NCBI GenBank assembly: GCA_014529385.2
Contig: CM043946.1
Span: 16,451,077-16,511,076, forward strand
Reading direction: 5' to 3'
Length of the DNA: 60,000 bases
Source: Adiantum capillus-veneris
Taxonomy: Eukaryota; Streptophyta; Polypodiopsida; Polypodiales; Pteridaceae
The notes under the pieces are model-generated. The model worked only from the letters and a program-made list of their open reading frames with translations, was not told where the DNA came from and ran no database searches. Of this stretch, positions 20,026 through 32,010 are shown in pieces (position 1 is the first letter of the stretch; each line of letters begins with the position of its first letter). Position numbers and translations under genes: made by a program.

Positions 20026-21080
20026 TTAGATTACGATAACGGTAACAAAACTTGGTTGATTGAAAAAAATGGCATAACTTTCATAGAAGTCATCAAAAAT
20101 TTTTGGACCTTGGCTCTTTAAAATACATTTTTCAAGAACTTTCCAATGATAGGTCATATCATGGGGTTCTAAGCAATATTTAGAGGGGTCTACCGGGTTG
20201 CTTTCTTTTGTACAACTTTGATGATGTGGCACTCTTAAAAGGCCCAAAAATGAGTTCAAAATTTTCGTAATGTGCACCACAAAAGGATCTTCCCACTTTG
20301 CCTCAAACTTTATTTGAAAGGTATCGTCCAAAGCACTATTATACCTCATAACCAACATGCCCTCACATAGACCTTTTACCTTTATCTTTTCATTGTATAC
20401 ATCAGCCCTTCTTCTTCCCAAGTCTTCATAGTATCTAATGGCACTTTCCCTATCCAACAAGAGGCTATGTATAGGTGACAATCCCTCCTTTACATGCTCC
20501 TCCTCAACCAAACTATTCTTCAAAATGAACTCCAATGAAGGAAGCATCACATTAACCGGCATAACACATTCTTTGCCATAAAACAAATGAAACGGAGTGA
20601 ATCCCGTGGCTAATTTTTTAGTCACTCTACATGCCCACAATTTCCTCTCCAAATAGATATCCCAATATTTTGGATGCTCTTCCAAAATCTTGAACAATAT
20701 CTTTTGCAAAACTCCATTGAATGCCTCTACCAACCCATTGCATTGTAAATGATAAGGAGTAGCATACCCATGTTTGATCCCCAATTTCTTCACCAATTCA
20801 GTGATGATAAAATCATTTCTAAATTGTTTCCCTTGATTACTTACAAACTCCAATGGCACTCCAAGCCTACAACATATGCAATCAAAGATAAAGCTACATA
20901 CATCTTTGCTTGTAGCCCCTCTACTGCCGCCTTTGCTTCTGGCCATCTTGTCATATAATCTATTGCACTAAGTATGTAGTTCTTCCCGTCCCTAGTGCCT
21001 GGAAGAGAACCAACTACATCCCCATCCCACTTCTCAAAAGGTCCATAGCTTACAATATGTCTCAAAGGCTCGGGCATCAA
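20026..21080 (-). pseudogene. pol: Element B integrase core and C-terminus
   Basis: Joined from two frames. The first catalytic Asp lies in WDGDVVGSLPGT. The second site reads FVSNQGKQF, so the usual SDNG has lost its Asp. The third, GLVEAFNG, keeps Glu. The C-terminal part includes FHLFYGKECVMP and the basic RRRADVYNEKIK. The missing second catalytic Asp and the frame break make it inactive. Confidence 0.8.
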
Positions 21081-21083
21081 CTT

Positions 21084-21575
21084 TCACTTTTGATACATTT
21101 GGCACTCATGATAGCTCCTACACCAATGCACGGCATCCCTAATCATACTTGGCCACATAAGTTGAGCATTCAATACTTTTCTTCTCATAATTTCCACTCC
21201 AAAATGGCCTCCACATCCTTCCTCATGACATGATTTTAAGCAATCAAAAATTTTATTATGGTAGAGAACTCTTCTCATAACACCATCAGTCCCCTTGTGA
21301 TACATGTGCTCTCCAACCAAGACGTAGCTTATAGATCTTTGTGTAATTTCATGCCTTTGTTGAGAACCCAATCCTTTTCTTGAAAAACCCATTTGCAACA
21401 CATGCTCTTCATCATGGAGGGATTGCCTTCCAAGATACCTTGGCTCTCTAATTATTATTGCATGACACACATCCTTTGTGAACACCTGTTTCGCCAACTC
21501 ATGAGCTCTTACATTCATATTTCGGGGTACATGCCATAGTTGAAAGCAAGAAAAATACTTTAACAACTTCCTCAC
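21084..21575 (-). pseudogene. pol: Element B RNase H end and integrase zinc domain
   Basis: Starts with HVPRNMNVRAHELAK, the last RNase H motif with His in place of the catalytic Asp. The integrase zinc-binding HHCC region follows (GCGGHFGVEIM ... WCRSYHECQ). It is partly open for 163 codons, but the next frame is shifted. Confidence 0.75.
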
Positions 21576-21584
21576 CTTGAAAAA

Positions 21585-21860
21585 CTATCCCTTCATGCCT
21601 TCTTGATTCATCTTCCATGTACCTTGAACTTGCCACACAATCAACACAGCATCACCCTTGATTAGAAGCCTCCTTACATGCCTTTTGACACATTCTTCTA
21701 AGCCCAAAAAGAGGCTTGCATACTCAGCCTCATTATTACTCTTTAACATCCACTTCTTGGCTTCCAAGCCAGCATTCAATGTCATCTTTATCTACAAATA
21801 CATAACCAATAGTGCCCTTATTAATGCTCCTCTTGAAAGCCCCATCAAAGTATGAGGTGC
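21585..21860 (-). pseudogene. Element B second RNase H (archaeal type)
   Basis: YFDGAF, then SNNEAEYASLFLGLEECV, then LIKGDAVLIVWQVQGTW. These are the D, E and D motifs of the additional RNase H acquired by Tat elements. A frame change lies between the first and second motif. Confidence 0.75.
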
Positions 21861-22365
21861 CCTCTTTGAAGCTTCGCATGCATAGTTGGACTTGGTACTA
21901 TCTTCTTTTCCAAATATTTCTTCATCTCATTCTTTGCATTAATCTCTTTAAAAGTGAGCATATCCGCCATATTTTCTCTCACACTATCCTCCTTAGTAAA
22001 GCTCATGTCAAATTGCTGCAAACTTAGTATCCACTTTTGCAATTTAGGACTATATCTTAGTGCATGAGGCAATAAGCTACATGATGTCAACACCACAAAA
22101 GGCTTAGAAATAAGATAAGATTTCAACCTTTTTCTTGCATTTAACAATTTCCAAAACAATTGTTCAATCTCATGCCAAGATTTTTGTCATCATTCTTCAC
22201 CTTGGTTATGTAGTAAACCGGCCTCATATAGGATTGTCTTTTTCCTTTTTGCATTAATACTGCATCAATAGCATGCTCACCCACACTCAAGATCAAGTAA
22301 AGCATTTCATCCCAATGAGGAGGCATCATCAAAGGTAGTGTAGATAGATTTTCGTTAACCTCCAC
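21861..22365 (-). pseudogene. Element B first RNase H relic and connection
   Basis: LYLILSVGEHAIDAVLMQKG and RPVYYITKVK correspond to the degenerate first RNase H of Tat elements, in which catalytic residues are typically lost. Broken frame. Confidence 0.65.
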
Positions 22366-22511
22366 ACAAGCTGCTCATGCTCAGTCCAGTCTTTTTGTGT
22401 TGTCTCCTGCAAAGGGTGCACAACATTCCACTTTTGCAAGATCTTGAGCTATCCGATTCTCACTTACCTTATGGCCAAGAAGTATCACTCTAGCTCTTGC
22501 AATTTTACATT

Positions 22512-23268
22512 TCAAAGGATTGAGTTGACCCCGTCATCATCAATCCTTTTAAATACCATATCAAGCTTTTGCACATGAAGCATTCTATCACAGTAAACAG
22601 AAAACTCATCCATAAAAACTTTTACAAAGCTTCCAAGGTAAGGCCCCAACACTTTGTCCATCCAACTTTGGAAGCTAGCATAAGAATTCATTAAACCAAA
22701 GGGCATCACCCTATAACCAAGCACTCCCCATGGGGTCAAAAATATGGTCTTCTTTTGATCTTCATATAAAATCCCAATTTGAAAATACCCACTAAACCCA
22801 TCACATATCGAATATCTCTCATGACTTGCAACAATGTCCAAAATCTCATTCTGAACGGGAAGTGGGAGAGTGATGGCTCTTTGTTGCCGCATTCAATGGA
22901 TTATAGTCCACACATCTTCTCCATTTATTTCCCTTTTTTGGAACTATAACCACAGGGGAAACCCATTCTTCATCATCCACAAAGTAGATAAAACCAGCTT
23001 GCAAAAGCTTACTCATCTCCATCTCCAATACCTTTCGTTGAATGGTGCCCAATCTCCTTAGCTTTTGAGCAACATGCTTTGCACCTTCTTTGAGCTTTAT
23101 TTCATGAACAACACTCTTTGTTCCCCTCATTTGAACATAGTCTTTGGCAAACAACTTGGAATACTTATCAAACAATGCATCATATGCCTCTCTCTCTTGA
23201 TTAGTCAAGTCACCTTCAAGCATATCCATTAATTTAGCTTTTGGTACATTCGTATCATCATTAGTCAT
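22512..23268 (-). pseudogene. pol: Element B reverse transcriptase relic
   Basis: WVSPVVIVPKKGNKWR and RCVDYNPLNAATKSHH (fingers), ICDGFSGYFQIGI (first Asp) and GYRVMPFGLMNSYASFQ are clear. The catalytic box reads VFMDEFSVY, with the second Asp changed to Glu. Two overlapping frames show a frameshift near 22880. Inactive. Confidence 0.85.
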
Positions 23269-25103
23269 GTGGTCATTTTTTTATTTAATAGCATCCCCTT
23301 TATCACAATTTTCATTGTATACATGTACCCCACTAAGATCAACATCAAGATCAAGAAGAAGTTGATCATAATCTCATCATCAGTACATGTAGAGGATGCC
23401 TTAGAAGAACTTTCACACATGTCATAAGTGGATGGCAATAAATCTTGATGCATAGCTAGTTCATTATCAATTTACAAAACCTTACACGTTCTCATATCAT
23501 ATCTAATACTCTTGTCTTTAGGCCGATCCACAAAGAGGTCAATACATCCCCTGCACCAGTCCTACCGTGACCTCATAGCAATCAACCAAGGTCTACCCAA
23601 AATAACCGGATATGCGCCAAGCTTGCAGGCATCACATGAATGTCTATGGCAGCCCTTTGACCCAAAACATTCCAAGTCATGATTGAATCCCAAGAATTTC
23701 ACTCTACTACCATTTGCCCCCCAATTGTTGCATTGTTTCCTCTATCATAGCGTACACTTGGGCTCCACCATCCATGTGGGATTTATTCACCATCCTTCCA
23801 TGTATCCAAGCATCAACCACACGCAAACCATCAGTTACTTTATGAAGCTACACTACATGTGCATCACGCATCTTTACCTTCACCCTTCTAACACTAGCTA
23901 GGTTATGCAAGTGCCTTCTCATACTTGAGCTCAAATGCAAGAGTTGCCCATATGATATGTCTTTGCTCTTACCTTTTCCTACTTACTACTTTCAGCCTCT
24001 TCTATAGGTGCCTTTATCCACATCTCTCCTTGGCTTTTTCCTTGCTCTTTCCTCTTTGAAAAGGCCTTCACTCTCTACTTTTTTGTCCCTTGTTCTCTTA
24101 TTTGCAAAGACATCAACCTCATCATCTTCATCTCCCTCATCAACTGCCTCCAAAATTCCTACATTAAACTATGGAGGTGCTTGAGCTTGATTTTGTCCAT
24201 GTTGTTGTGCATGTCCTTGGCCTTGGAGTGGTTGAAAATTTCCATTAACATTAACTTCATCAACTATCTGCCTTTGTATGATAGGATATATACCTCCTAG
24301 CTATCTTCTTGGTTGATTGCAATTGGGGCAACATATGCCCTCTCTCCCCACAATTGTAAAACATCACATTATCACCTCAATTCATTTGAGTCCGTTCTCC
24401 TTGAGGTTTTCTTACTTGTTGTTGGATAGTTTGTGTAGCAAGGTTGAGGTTTCCTATTTGATCTGTCAATCTTTGAATGTCTTGGTGAAGAAATGCATGT
24501 CCTCTATTGTCCACTCTTGGAGCTTCCACATGGATTTCCCTTTCAACATGCATATCCAAAGGCAAAGGCTCAACCACATTATTCATTGATACATAACCAT
24601 CCCTTTGATTTAAATTTTCTTCTCTTTCCCTATTTGCCATCTCATGCTTTCTCACTTATTTCTCCATTGCTCTCTAACAACCTTTACTACCTCATTGTAG
24701 GTCCTTGGGTCCCTGAGCTCCACCTTGTCTCTAATGCTTTGATGTAAGAGAACCACAAACATATCTTTCTTTAAGAAATCAAGGGGCATTTGATTCTCTT
24801 CCAGTACCTTTATGATCTTTCTCCAAAAAGCTTCAAATCTGTTAATCTGCACATTGATGTCTTCATGTTCTCCTTGTTGTAGCTTGCTTAGCTCTCTCCA
24901 CAAATACTCTCCTTCTCAAACTCTTCTCTCAAGGCATGAGAAAGAATATTCCAATTTCCCTTTACATCATCTTCAAGCCTATCTTCATACCATTCGCATG
25001 GTTCATCTTTAAGTAGCAAACTCACCAAACGTACCTTGAATGCACCATCATTCCTCTTGCTCTTCAATGCAATCAATTTGATCCTTCGGATGAACTTGTC
25101 CAC
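23269..25103 (-). pseudogene. gag: Element B gag and protease relic
   Basis: From the upstream end: gag domain (VSLLLKDEPCEWYEDRLE, ALREEFEKE, RFEAFWRKIIKVL, LLHQSIRDKVELRDP), a linker, and a degenerate knuckle reading NCGERGHM that has lost two Cys. After that only scattered fragments remain where the protease should be. Many stops. Confidence 0.65.
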
Positions 25104-25221
25104 ATCTTCTCATTTCCCACATTTAAAGACTTCATACCCATCTCTCACCATAGGCCTTGAGTTGATCTTCAAATGGATGCCAATCTGTAGATCAAAACCC
25201 TGTTAGAAGGATTCTCTTCTC

Positions 25222-25240
25222 CTTTGTGGGGGCACCAGTA
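25222..25240 (-). other. Candidate primer binding site of element B
   Basis: TGGTGCCCCCACAAAGGAG on the - strand, directly inside the 5' LTR. Similar to the candidate site in element A. tRNA not identified. Confidence 0.35.
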
Positions 25241-25779
25241 TGTGAAGGATTGGGGGGCTGGCCTCTACACCTCAAACCAAACAAGGAACTGCACATAACA
25301 TGACAGCCATACCTCAAACCAAGATGAAGAGAGGTCAATATGTAGATATAAACACCCAATTTAATCAGCCCATTGAGGAGATACACACTCTCAACTCACC
25401 ACAACAGGCTCTCACAAAGCAAGAGGGACATCCCTACACCAAAACCCCCACCCTTCACCGCATGCTGCAGCAACATAGAGATTCTTCCTTACAGCTGAAA
25501 ACCCCAGTCACTCATGACCCAAAGCTGATAAAAGTTCAATTTTTTTTCATATTTTTAAAGCACTTACTCACTCCTTGAAGTCTTAACACTTCTATGTACA
25601 AAATCAACAAAACTATGTATCCCACACAACTTGCCCGCATGCATAGAGACAACTAGTACACACTGCCTTTGTACACGTTGTACAAACATGATTTATTTAC
25701 ATCTAAGGATTCCAAAAGCATCATAAAACATCTCTCAAACAAATTGGGGTGGCCCGCACCATTCAGCCAAAACACGTCA
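25241..25779 (-). repeat. Element B 5' LTR, internally deleted
   Basis: About 539 bp, collinear with the other LTR except for a deletion near the left end. Confidence 0.75.
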
Positions 25780-26266
25780 CAATGTGGCAATAGCTTCCAC
25801 GTTTCCAAGAAGGGCTTTGATGTAGAAGCTTCTCCACTCATACCTCATAGTGCTCAGTGCATGTCTTTTGGACATCCTCCTTCACTTCACCAAACATAAA
25901 TTACATAGACTTCGGCTCTTATGCTCTTCTCTGCCATCATGAGCTACAAAATGTAAATATGCTCAACTCTTCTAGCTTGAGTAGTACATAGAATAGAGAA
26001 GACTCTTAAATAATAGAGAATATTACTTGAAACTTTGGGACTAACATCTCGCTCATTTAGTGGCTTAGCTGCCCGACTCTAACTCTTATGCCATGTGTTT
26101 TTAACGGAAACTTGGACGTACTTGTTCAAGGCCAGAAACCCAATTCCATAAGTTCTTGGAGATTTAGGCCTCTTTCATGTTACCATATACATGTGGTAGT
26201 GATGTGTGTGAACACACTAGGACCGTCGGGGCATTTTTTCCCTCTTTAGGAGGTTTTTCCTCCCGT
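25780..26266 (+). repeat. Probable part of a Copia 5' LTR, split by element C
   Basis: The last bases (GGAGGTTTTTCCTCC) resemble the R/U5 part of plant Copia LTRs. The sequence resumes after element C and leads into a Copia primer site. The left edge is not visible and the first part may be unrelated. Confidence 0.4.
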
Positions 26267-26534
26267 TGTTTAAGGTACAGACATTCAGAACGGGCAAACA
26301 CAGGAAACAGAATGGAACTGGAACTGGAATTGGAACAGAACACAGAAACAGACTAATTCCGCCATAACTTCCGCCTTCATATTCCCAAATAGACACTGAT
26401 CGACAGTTACATAGTTGGAGAATACCAATGGGCAACGCCCTTTCCCAAGAACACCCCTTAGAATCCCAAAAGTACGAAAGTTCATATTCCGAATTCCACT
26501 AAGGTAAAACATCCAAAATTCCCTAGGCTTAACA
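26267..26534 (-). repeat. Element C LTR, left copy
   Basis: Highly similar to 30253-30520, with a short GGAACT-type hexamer run that varies between copies. Confidence 0.88.
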
Positions 26535-26590
26535 CCTGGCACATCCCGGTGGCTAGAGCCATAGGCTGACCTGGATCCACAATCCCTTGA

Positions 26591-29500
26591 TCAAATAATC
26601 TTCTCCCCAGCAACTCCTTCTGCATCTGTCTCTACAGCCTTTTCTGCCACAAAATCCGGATTCGCTTGCTTTTCCACATCCGATTCCACCTGCTTTTCCA
26701 CTTTCGATTCCTCCTGCTTTTACACTTCCAATTCCACTCCACTTGCCAAATTCTGATCTGGTTCCAAAACGCCACTTCTCAACTCCGCCTTCCACTTACT
26801 CAGACCCCATTCACTTACTTCAATTCCCTTGCTTTTGTTTTTCAACTCCTCCATCTCTGCAACCAGCCTCTCATTCTCCATCTTCAATGCCTCATTGTCC
26901 CTCCTAATGCTCTCCTTTCCAGCTTGCTGAAACCAATTCTTGAAGCGGTTCGTCGACACTTCCATATGCTCCCTCCAAAGCCTAGTTGTTGTATTCCACA
27001 TCTCCTGCGCATATTCCAGCACTTCGTGCTTCAAGGCATCCGCATCCGCATCCGAATCAGCTATTAAGAGGCCTGCGCATATTCCAGCACTTCCTGCTTC
27101 AAGGCATCCGCATCCGAATCAGCTATTAAGAGGCCTGTCATCCCCGCCATCAGCTTTCCCTTAACATTTTTAGAAAACATTTCGCCCGTCTTCTCCTTAA
27201 GAGTCAGTGAACTATGACGTTCGCACACTTGGATGTGATCTCCAACACTTCTCACCACCGTAATCTTATAATGATGAATTTTCACCTCGATTTGGGCACG
27301 CCATGCAAGATTCACCCAAAAAATATTCGTCCTTAATTGGGTCACATCAGCACTAAGCGAATTTTTAGCCTCAAACTGAGTACCCCCACTAATGAGTACC
27401 CCTTGACTCTTTTGCCCAATTCCATTCCTCTGACTTTCCTCTTTCTGGACTACAGCCCGAATTCCAACATCCAGTCCGCCATTCGAGTTCCGAATTCCAT
27501 ATCCCTTTACATGTTGAACATACTTTGACATCAAATTTGCATTCTGTTGAACATCCTCTACTTCCACGTTTACATCATCTACTTGACTTCCAAATTGACA
27601 AATGGCTTGACAATTGCCATGATAAAATTTAGCTCCATCTGCATTTCCAAAGATGACTTCATCATTTGTTGCAATATCTTTAGCCTTCCGCAACATCCAC
27701 TGTGAAATTTCAAGAACTTTTAATATCTGAATTTGCATCTGCATTTCCATCTGAGTCTGAATTCCAACCTAAATCTGAATTTGAATCTGAATCTCCCTTG
27801 GAATATGAATCTGATCCAAAATCTGACAGTTGGGATACTCTTCTTCATGTTCCTTATACAACAGTGCCCTACCAACTCCTTCATATTTGTTCTGATTTTG
27901 TCCAATCCAAGAAGAAAATGATGTTGTTAATCTCTATTGAGTATTGATGTCATCCTCTTTGTGACATTGATTGTCATACCTCTTCATCAAGCTTTCCACG
28001 GCTTCCATTAAAATTTACATGTGAATTGGTCTTTGCATCCAAAATTGCAGTTGAATCCAAATCCAAAATTGAGACTGAATCTGAATTAAAATCTGAATTT
28101 GAGTCTGAATCACATTCGGCATCTTCCAAAACTTGACTTGCTTTATCAACTGAAAATTTGCCCTCAATATCTCTTCATATCCATCTATATGAAACTGTCG
28201 CAATATGGGATGCCACCTCCAACTTCCAATATGAATATCATCATCCTCAATCTCCTCCATTATGCTGCTATCATCTTCTGGTCCTTGCTGCTGCAATTGT
28301 TGCTTGGCTCTTTTGACATCCTCTTTTGACATTTGCTTTGAAGTCCGCTTGAAATGACAAAATTCCACCATGATATCCGCATTAGCATGCACATCCTACA
28401 TTTGTTGCTGACAACTGTCCTCTTCAAATGTATGTGAATTCCCAATGAGCATGACACTTCGATCAGTTGAAAAGGAATTATCCTCCTGTGCTTCATGGAC
28501 ACGCTTCCGTGGTAGGATAGAGGTAACCAGGGTTTCTGCCCGGCTATGTTCCTTGACCTCATGTTGCTCCTCCTTACCTTGCTGCCTTTTATCCTACTGA
28601 TATTGCTGATCCTCCACATGGTCTTCTTTCCGACTTCGCACTTGCATTTGTTGAGCTACCACCCATTGCTTTTTTGATCGAAACTGCTGTGTACATTGTT
28701 GGGATACAATTTCTACAAAATTTTCTAACTGCATATTTACATCAGTGGATCTTTGTGGTGACAATTCCTCCGAAACTGAGTTGTTCATTGTTGTTGCTAC
28801 AAATTCCTCCTCAGTACATCTGATTTTTGAAACTTCTTCCTGCTTTGACTCTTCATTTGTAATCCTACATACATTCTCAATTGAACCCAAAAATAAATGA
28901 ATCACCTCTTCTTCTTCATTCCTCTCTCTATCCATCACCTCTCTGTTCATCCGACTATCCACCTGTCCATTCCTCACATTATCTGCCTCTTCAAATGGTC
29001 TTTGATTTCCGTGAACAACATCCTCAATATGTATGATTTGCTTCTCCTCTGAATAATAAATCTCATTGACAAGTGACAACATCGATGTCAATTTCAGCAA
29101 TGGATATTCCGTCTCCACTCTATGAGCACACTCCAATAGTAGGGTAGGGGTATCTAGGGGCAGTTTTAGACTCTCTTGGCCAACCTCCTTTTGCACCTCC
29201 TTCTCCTCCACCTTTGGTATCCCCACATGATGGATGTTCGTCTCCAAGCCAACCCATCCATCATCGTCATCACTTAATTCATCTTTGAACTCAGCTGCAT
29301 ATGCCTCCCTCAATCTCTCACATGCTTCCTGCAATTTTCTCACCTCCTTCCTGCTGGAACATGATGTCCTCCTCTTTCTTTTATGATTAGTCAACCACTC
29401 ATATGCCCTCTCTAAGTCATCCTCAAAATCTTCCAACTTATCCCATGCTACCTGTGTCCCATCAACTGATGCTTTATGCATTCTTCGGCTAGCTTTTTGA

Positions 29501-29646
29501 AGTTTTGAACACAAATCCACCATACACCACTTCCTACATGCATCTCCCTCTGAACACTCATCAATTGCACATGGCCAATCCTCCACTTCATGCTTTTGAC
29601 TCATGCATACCTTGCATTTCTTCCTCTTCTTCTTTTGACTCCCCAT
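26591..29646 (-). pseudogene. Long ORF of element C, unknown family
   Basis: ATG at 29644-29646. The N-terminus is basic, then Cys-rich (CKVCMSQKHEVEDWPC ... CRKWCMVDLC), possibly metal-binding. Coiled-coil-like helices follow (RKLQEACERLREAYAAEF), then acidic and Q-rich parts. A repetitive QIQIQI segment lies near 27.75-28.1 kb. The end is a clear coiled coil (LKMENERLVAEMEELKNK) and VEKQ repeats. The first 350 codons are fully open. Beyond them the same frame is interrupted by about five single stops, each explicable as CAA/CAG to TAA/TAG, and by a 62-bp tandem duplication that shifts the frame at 27.07 kb. I recognise no family. It could be a captured host gene or an unusual structural protein. 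Confidence 0.55.
27004..27133. repeat. Tandem duplication (68 and 62 bp)
   Basis: Two copies starting CCTGCGCATATTCCAGCAC; the second lacks one GCATCC unit. The added length is not a multiple of three and breaks the element C frame. Confidence 0.9.
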
Positions 29647-30252
29647 GGCGCTTTCCGCTACAAATTTTATTTGGGATTTGGCTGCTTTCTGACTTCCACA
29701 TTTGCAACAGTTCTAATTCCAGATTCCGCAATTTGACTTCAAACTCTGCAACAGTCATTCTGATTTGAATTCCGATTTTGCAAACTTATCTGATTCCTGA
29801 TTCTGGTGGTACTCAACTTCCTGCACTTCCTCCTAGTGGAACTTGACTCCCATAACCCCCCCCTGGTGGAACTGATCCCCTGGAATTTTTTCCTGATCAC
29901 CCTCAAAATCTGTGATAATAAATCTGGTTCATCTTCCACTTCTTCCTTCTGTCTGTCTCTCTGATAATCCTCTGGTACATCCAAATCTTCTTGTTCAATC
30001 TGGATATGTGTCCTCTTTTTCTTCTTCTAGGGCAACATCTGAATTTTGATGACTTTCAAAAAATCAGCCCAACTCCATCAACGTGAATGTAATTGTCTTC
30101 TTCTAGAGCGCAAATAACTTCCCATACAAACTTGCCCTATTTTGAACGTCTTCCCTTCATTTAGTAACTACTTCCGTCTCTTCAACACTCGCTCCCACAA
30201 GAGAAATCTAAATCCGCCCATGCTACGTCACACATACACCGTGATCACCAAG
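29647..30252 (-). other. Element C leader
   Basis: Region between the LTR and the first ATG of the long ORF; no gene recognised. Confidence 0.4.
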
Positions 30253-30520
30253 TGTTTAAGGTACAGACATTGAGAACGGGCAAACACAGGAAACAGAATG
30301 GAACTAGAACTGGAACACAACACAGAAACAGAAACAGACTAATTCCGCCATAACTTCCCCCTTCATATTCCCAAATAGACACTAATCGACAGTTACATAG
30401 CTGGAGAATACCAATGGGCAAGGCCCTTTCCCAAGAACACCCCTTAGAATCCCATAAGTACAAAAGTTGATATTCCGAATTCCACTGAGGTAAAACATCC
30501 AAAATTCCCTAGGCTTAACA
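30253..30520 (-). repeat. Element C LTR, right copy
   Basis: Partner of 26267-26534. Confidence 0.88.
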
Positions 30521-30665
30521 CACGTGCATTGTATACATGCCGATCATTCTAGGGCTATCTATCTTTCCATTTCACACTAAGTAATACACTCTCTGTTGTG
30601 TGCTTTGATATTCCTTAATCCATTAGCCAAGTTGTGTGCATTTCCTTGCAACCGTAATTTTGACA
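30521..30665 (+). repeat. End of the Copia 5' LTR
   Basis: Ends in TTGACA two bases before a canonical tRNA-Met primer site, which fixes the LTR end. Confidence 0.65.
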
Positions 30666-30667
30666 AT

Positions 30668-30682
30668 TGGTATCAGAGCAGG
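30668..30682 (+). other. Copia primer binding site, initiator tRNA-Met
   Basis: TGGTATCAGAGCAGG, the standard primer site of plant Copia elements. Confidence 0.85.
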
Positions 30683-30990
30683 TGCATCCTCTCGGGCTTA
30701 GTCGCTAGCAGTTCCAGCACACGCCTATTTACTTTCTCCTATTTTAGTGAGCTTTGGCGAGCGCTCGCGCAGGTCCACTCAAATTTCTAATTCGGGCTCA
30801 TTTTGACCTCCATTTCCACCTCCGAGTTTGCACATGCAATTTTGTCATTTTGTAGAAAATTTTTGTCAGTGCCAATTACTGCATAATAGGTCCCATACAG
30901 TCTCTTGCAGCTGATTCTATATAGCATGTGCTAGTCTCACTCAGTTTCTCCTCATTTTGGACAGTTTTCCCATCAGGTACATGCATTTTC

Positions 30991-31573
30991 CATGGCTGAC
31001 ACTAACACAGATGTGTTCAAGATGTTCGATGCTGAGGACAGATTGGATGGGGAAAATTACCCTATATGGGCTTAAATGATGCAACATGTTCTTGTGTCAG
31101 AGGGCGTCTGGAATATTGTGCATGGCATTGATGTACGTCCTAATTCTAAGGATGTAGGTGATGTTGAGGATGTTACAGTCTTGCTGCAAGGATTGTTGTT
31201 GTTGGAGTTGTTTTGCCCACGACAAAAAAACTTGTTGGGATGTAAGAGATGCATAGGCTCATGCATTGTTTGCATTGTCTATGAAGCAAACTATCACGCC
31301 TCACATCTGATCAACAAAATCTACAAAACAGGCTTGGGATATTTTGGCAGGTCTTTATGCAAGCTGCAATGAGGCTAAAATTTCTTTGTTGAGTAAAGAG
31401 CTGGAATCGAAGATTATGCATGAGGAAGATGAAATGGACACCTTCCTTGCTGGTGTCAAGGATGTTAATGAGCAACTGATATGTGCAGGAGAAGTCATTT
31501 CTAATAGTTCACTTGTGCAAACTGTTCTTGATGCTTTGCCAGATTCTTACCAGACTTTTGCTAGTTCTGGCTG
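30991..31573 (+). pseudogene. gag: Copia gag relic
   Basis: Begins MADTNTDVFKMFD ... LDGENYPIWA, the N-terminus of the plant Copia Gag (UBN2-type domain). A stop replaces the residue after IWA. The expected WD-x-RDA helix is in another frame, and the later part reads QAWDILAGLYASCNEAK ... LDALPDSYQTFAS. At least one frameshift and two stops. It is cut off at the junction with relic D, so no zinc knuckle or pol remains. Confidence 0.85.
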
Positions 31574-32010
31574 ATGTGGGATTGTCTTTGGAACTTTCTC
31601 TGCTTCTTTGGCTCGATGGACACTAGGATTTGGTATCCATATCTGATTATTCTTACTGTAAAAGCCTTGCTGTAAAAGCCTTGCTTTTGTAGTACATGAC
31701 GAGGTATCCATCTAGAGGTTGACACTGTTTTGTGAAACCGGCTCTTCAGTTGTAGTAGGGACTAATGGATCATTTCCTTTATCTTCCATGTGAACCGGTT
31801 GTCGATGTGTGTGGGTTCTTTGTGATTGATTTCCCACTAGAGGTTTTGGAAATCACCTTGTTGTTTGGTTGATGTGGGATTATCTTTGGGACTTTCTCTA
31901 CTTCTTTAGCTTGATGTGGACACTAGGATTTTGTATCCATATCTGATTATTCCTATTATAAAAGCCTTGCTTTTGTAGTAGATGATGAGTTATCCATATG
32001 GAGGTTGTAG
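31573..32010. repeat. Direct repeat, about 298-bp period
   Basis: The block starting GATGTGGGATT at about 31573 recurs at about 31871; each copy runs through one W-repeat module. Confidence 0.8.

Larger units (their letters stand above)
18597..25779 (-). mobile_element. Element B: decayed Tat-lineage Ty3/gypsy
   Basis: LTR-like repeats in direct orientation (18597-19642 and 25241-25779, both starting TGTGAAG) flank - strand relics of gag, protease, RT, RNase H, a second archaeal-type RNase H and integrase. Two RNase H domains are the mark of the Tat lineage. Nearly every domain is broken by stops and frame changes, and catalytic residues are lost. The outer 5-mers (GACAT, CAATG) do not match, so no target duplication survives. 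Confidence 0.85.
26267..30520 (-). mobile_element. Element C: 4.25 kb non-autonomous LTR element with an unknown long ORF
   Basis: Two 268-bp direct repeats with TGTTTAAG ... CTTAACA ends bound it, with flanking 5-mers CCCGT and CACGT (4 of 5 match). The inside has no gag, protease, RT or integrase that I can recognise. It has one - strand reading frame of about 1000 codons with few stops. It lies in the middle of a Copia LTR. No clear polypurine tract or primer site was found, so the transcription direction is inferred from the ORF only. Confidence 0.8.

Noticed and set aside
26217-26542. Short frames near 26.3 and 30.3 kb on the - strand
   Set aside because: Same LTR sequence of element C seen twice; no separate gene.
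30521-31573. Reading the Copia gag and the following W-repeat region as one element
   Set aside because: They are on opposite strands and belong to different superfamilies; the junction near 31573 is a breakpoint.
31573-32010. Repeats with regular spacing considered as a CRISPR-like or satellite array
   Set aside because: Only two copies of a 298-bp unit, and they encode the W-repeat module; nuclear plant context.
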